A DNA stretch of 64,000 bases from positions 496,001 to 560,000 of the forward strand of contig NZ_JAVXZZ010000001.1 in NCBI RefSeq assembly GCF_032337135.1, in the 5' to 3' direction. Position numbers and translations under genes: made by a program. This document shows, in pieces, positions 63,913-64,000 of the stretch. Numbering within the stretch: position 1 is the first letter of the stretch; each line of letters begins with the position of its first letter. The stretch is from Allorhodoferax sp032337135 (GTDB lineage Bacteria > Pseudomonadota > Gammaproteobacteria > Burkholderiales > Burkholderiaceae_C). The notes below the pieces were generated by a model. The model worked only from the letters and a program-made list of their open reading frames with translations, was not told the DNA's origin and searched no databases.

Positions 63913-64000
63913 ATGAGGAAAACACTGCTAGGCCTGACATTCCTGGTGGGACAGGCATGTTGGGCACAAACCGCTGCCTACCCCGTCACGACGGAACCCT
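63913..64000 (+). CDS. start of a secreted protein, truncated at the window edge
   Basis: ATG 63913 with AGGGAG upstream opens a frame of 29 codons to the end of the window. It encodes a signal peptide (MRKTLLGLTFLVGQACWAQ) and the first mature residues. The rest, and so the function, is outside the window. It is divergent from the thiolase gene. Confidence 0.6.
   Translation, partial: MRKTLLGLTFLVGQACWAQTAAYPVTTEP

Noticed and set aside
1..64000. CRISPR array or cas genes
   Set aside because: No regularly spaced direct repeats with unique spacers and no Cas-like protein; the 56-bp repeats are dispersed singly.

Overview
The window reads as chromosome from a high-GC betaproteobacterium, most likely Burkholderiales/Comamonadaceae. 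Supporting this are a pyrR-pyrB-pyrC-like operon, pil-chp chemosensory genes beside thiD and hemL, fis downstream of dusB, a Gcr-type recombinase, an FFLEELY-type protein, and dispersed short repeats of a kind I associate with that family. Most of the sequence is tightly packed core genome with ATGA, GTGA and TGATG overlaps. No rRNA genes and no CRISPR array were seen.

Layout. 1-5.8 kb: end of a Gcr membrane protein, a cytochrome c4-type diheme protein, a MoxR ATPase/GNAT/VWA cluster and a periplasmic solute-binding protein. 5.9-12.25 kb: tRNA-Arg(CCT) followed by a 6.3-kb genomic island. It carries a tyrosine integrase, an LprI-like secreted protein, a coupled zinc-finger/ParB-like pair, a serine resolvase with a res-like site, and a divergent pair made of a SIR2-like protein and a HEPN-like protein; an 18-bp duplication of the tRNA 3' end closes it. 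12.3-20.7 kb: a CHASE-PAS histidine kinase, then plsC, a metal-site-less dihydroorotase homologue, pyrB, pyrR, ruvX and yqgE on the minus strand, and a photolyase. 20.8-30.6 kb: pilG-pilH-pilI-pilJ-chpA, the chemosensory system of type IV pilus twitching motility. 30.9-43.6 kb: thiD, hemL, purH, fis, dusB, a YqaA protein, a three-part ferric-iron ABC transporter with Fur-like sites, an EamA transporter and ychF. 43.6-52 kb: two tandem membrane proteins with degenerate GGDEF domains, a UbiH-type monooxygenase, dsbC, an M61 peptidase and an enoyl-CoA hydratase.

52.1-55.5 kb: tRNA-Met(CAT) followed by a 3.3-kb element bounded by a 46-bp direct repeat. It has only five minus-strand genes: two unknown small proteins, an RstA/Rep_trans-type replication initiator, a 71-aa protein and a tyrosine integrase. 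No capsid, secretion or conjugation gene is present, so it looks like a satellite of a filamentous phage or an integrated rolling-circle replicon. 55.8-64 kb: a DUF1254 protein, YchJ, a rhodanese, an amidohydrolase, YitT, an MBL hydrolase, and an acyl-CoA dehydrogenase/SDR/thiolase group behind a 26-bp perfect palindrome.

Three things stand out. The SIR2-like/HEPN-like pair on the tRNA-Arg island is a candidate NAD-depleting plus RNase defence module. The element in tRNA-Met is an extremely small integrating replicon. A 56-bp interspersed repeat family has eight gap-free copies here: five between genes, where some supply stop codons or Shine-Dalgarno/TTG starts, and three inside the frames of plsC, the photolyase and the M61 peptidase.
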